Source: Bacteroidales bacterium
GTDB taxonomy: Bacteria; Bacteroidota; Bacteroidia; Bacteroidales; Prolixibacteraceae
Assembly: GCA_012729335.1 (NCBI GenBank)
Contig: JAAYDJ010000037.1
Span: 1 to 64,000 of the forward strand
Length of the DNA stretch: 64,000 nucleotides
Reading direction: 5' to 3'
Below the pieces are notes generated by a model. It ran no database searches. It had not been told where the DNA came from and saw nothing but the letters and a program-made list of their open reading frames with translations. Below, piece after piece: positions 62,806-64,000 of this stretch; position 1 is the first letter of the stretch, and each line of letters opens with the position of its first letter. The position numbers were made by a program, and so were the translations under genes.

Positions 62806-63468
62806 TTATTTGGAATCGATTTTGGCGCCATAGGCCAGGTCCCCCGCATCTCCCAGTCCGGGTACGATATATGATTTGGCATTGAGCCCCTCGTCGATCG
62901 CCCCCAGCCAGAGGGTAACCCGCTCATCGTGGATCTTGTCCCTGAGGTAATCGACGCCCTGGCGGCTGGCAATCAGCGACACCAGATGGATATGCCCGGG
63001 TGTTCCCTTGCTCAGCAGGGCATGATAGCTGATCTCCATCGAAAGGCCCGAGGCCAGCATCGGATCTGAAAGAATGACCACCTTACCATCGAGGGAAGGT
63101 GATGACATGTATTCAAATTCGATTTGAAAGCTGTGGTCTTCGGTGTATTTCCGGTAGGCCGAGATAAAACAGTTTTCGGCGTGGTCAAAGATGCGGAGCA
63201 TGCCCTGGTGCATGGGAAGCCCTGCCCGGAGAATAGTGGCCAGCACAGGTTGGACCGCCAGTTGCGGTACCGCTGCCACCCCCAGGGGGGTGATCACCTC
63301 CCTGGTTTCGTAGGGCAGGGTCTTGCTGATCTCATAGGCGAAAATCTCCCCCAGCCGCTGCAGGTTCTCTCTGAAACGCAGCGGATCAGCCTGGATACGG
63401 TGGTCTCTGATTTCGGCGAGATACTGGTCGAGGATGGAATGGCGGTTGCCGGTTACGATGATTTCCAT
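62806..63468 (-). CDS. upp: Uracil phosphoribosyltransferase
   Basis: This 220-residue enzyme makes UMP from uracil and PRPP in pyrimidine salvage. The PRPP-binding loop is seen in GKVVILSDPMLASGLSM, the flexible region in TILRAGLPMHQGMLRIF, and the uracil-binding C-terminus in SYIVPGLGDAGDLAYGAK. The canonical PRPP motif (DPMLATGGS) is modified to DPMLASGLS, as in other Bacteroidota enzymes. It converges with the TIGR02757 gene; the 120-nt gap holds no clear terminator. Confidence 0.92.
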   Translation of the reverse strand: MEIIVTGNRHSILDQYLAEIRDHRIQADPLRFRENLQRLGEIFAYEISKTLPYETREVITPLGVAAVPQLAVQPVLATILRAGLPMHQGMLRIFDHAENCFISAYRKYTEDHSFQIEFEYMSSPSLDGKVVILSDPMLASGLSMEISYHALLSKGTPGHIHLVSLIASRQGVDYLRDKIHDERVTLWLGAIDEGLNAKSYIVPGLGDAGDLAYGAKIDSK

Positions 63469-63606
63469 TGGGTTATAGTTTAGTACGGGCTCCCGGGAAG
63501 GAGATTCCCCCTCCCGGGTGAACCCAGGCGAAGTTAAGTAAAAAATAGCCTTCAGTGGGTGGTTCTCCCGGTGAAACGCCTAATTTTGCCTGAATCCGGA
63601 ATCCTG

Positions 63607-64000
63607 ATGAATCCATCCTCAGAAAGAATCTGCAGGCCAGTGAGGCCCTTTGGGGAAATGCTCCCCTGGTTGCTGGTTGCTGCCGTGGTCCTGGCCACGG
63701 GGGGACTTCCATTTTTCTGGGATACCCTACAGCTGGCATCCCGCCATGCCCATTTTTTTTATGAGAACCGTTTCGAAAGTCTCTTCTTGCCCAATGACAT
63801 GGACAGCGGCCATATTCCTGCCTTCGGGATGTATGTGGCCATGGCATGGCAGCTCCTGGGCCGGAGCTTGTGGGTGAGCCACCTGGCGATGTTTCCTTTT
63901 GTGGCAGGGACCCTCTGGTTTACACGCCGGATAGCCGGCCGGCTATTCCCCCGGGAACAAGCCTGGCTGGTCACCCTTCTCATGGTGGCCGACGCCACCC
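63607..64000 (+). CDS. Membrane glycosyltransferase-like protein, N-terminal part (cut by window edge)
   Basis: This frame stays open from the ATG at 63607 (or GTG at 63571) to the window end, at least 131 residues. It starts with a cytoplasmic leader, a transmembrane helix (MLPWLLVAAVVLATGGLPFFW), a periplasmic loop with FYENRFESLFLPNDMDSGHIP and further hydrophobic segments (AFGMYVAMAWQLLGRSLW, LAMFPFVAGTLWFTRRI). This topology, with acidic residues in the first outer loop, is that of GT-C fold enzymes (ArnT/PMT kind), which transfer sugars from polyprenyl-phosphate donors. A TAATTTTG box lies at 63581-63588. Most of the protein is outside the window. Confidence 0.6.
   Translation, partial: MNPSSERICRPVRPFGEMLPWLLVAAVVLATGGLPFFWDTLQLASRHAHFFYENRFESLFLPNDMDSGHIPAFGMYVAMAWQLLGRSLWVSHLAMFPFVAGTLWFTRRIAGRLFPREQAWLVTLLMVADAT

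Noticed and set aside
63491-63518. An inverted repeat with CCCGGG arms upstream of upp.
   Set aside because: The arms are themselves palindromes in GC-rich DNA, there is no T-tract, and nothing links them to regulation of upp.

Overview
The window is chromosomal DNA from a member of the Bacteroidota, most likely of the order Bacteroidales. The evidence is a SusC/SusD pair, a TonB receptor followed by a DUF4249 lipoprotein, fused lpxC-fabZ between lpxA and lpxD, the rimP-nusA-infB cluster, a TPR/transmembrane/HTH regulator, and promoters of the Bacteroidota type (TTTG or TTG, about 19 nt, then TAnnTTTG). No rRNA, tRNA or CRISPR array was seen.

Layout. (1) Positions 1-5700 are visibly AT-rich: the end of an IS4-type transposase, a TonB receptor with its DUF4249 lipoprotein, and a TPR-HTH regulator. 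(2) Positions 5770-24545 are a GC-richer, mostly minus-strand cluster for pectic (rhamnogalacturonan) side chains and backbone: a GH105-CE12 fusion, a PL11 lyase, a second CE12 esterase, a Tat-exported beta-propeller hydrolase, a GH2 enzyme, a large hydrolase fused to a formylglycine-enzyme-like domain, a GH172/DUF2961 protein and an alpha/beta esterase. The cluster has no SusC/SusD pair of its own and is interrupted by two plus-strand genes of unknown function. (3) Positions 24726-34468 hold a deacetylase/serine-hydrolase fusion, a CstA-type transporter translationally coupled to a FAD enzyme, a DUF4056 protein, a DoxX/aldo-keto-reductase-like fusion, a YgjP-type metalloprotein and an unknown protein. 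(4) Positions 34523-51823 form a full sialoglycan locus: a GntR/FadR regulator, divergent susC-susD, GH33 sialidase, GH20 hexosaminidase, a three-domain esterase with a sialate O-acetylesterase core, a Neu5Ac lyase, a NanM-type mutarotase, an N-acylglucosamine 2-epimerase and an MFS transporter. (5) Positions 51891-63468 are mainly housekeeping: a His-rich outer-membrane-like protein, lpxA, lpxC/fabZ, lpxD, rimP, nusA, infB, tatA, a LolD-like ATPase, a TIGR02757 protein and upp. The window ends inside a membrane glycosyltransferase gene.

How the genes work together. The sialic-acid locus reads as a pathway. Esterases remove O-acetyl groups, sialidase frees sialic acid, and GH20 trims the exposed HexNAc. 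SusCD and the MFS permease import the products. NanM interconverts Neu5Ac anomers, NanL makes ManNAc plus pyruvate, and the 2-epimerase makes GlcNAc, so no ManNAc kinase is needed; none is present. Two copies of a TATGT-N3-ACATA dyad, one at the susC transcription start and one upstream of the regulator gene, are good candidates for the regulator's operators.

The most unusual items are multi-domain fusions: SGNH-SASA-SGNH, ChbG-beta-lactamase, DoxX-Tat-AKR, and a hydrolase joined to an FGE-like domain through an 18-bp minisatellite.
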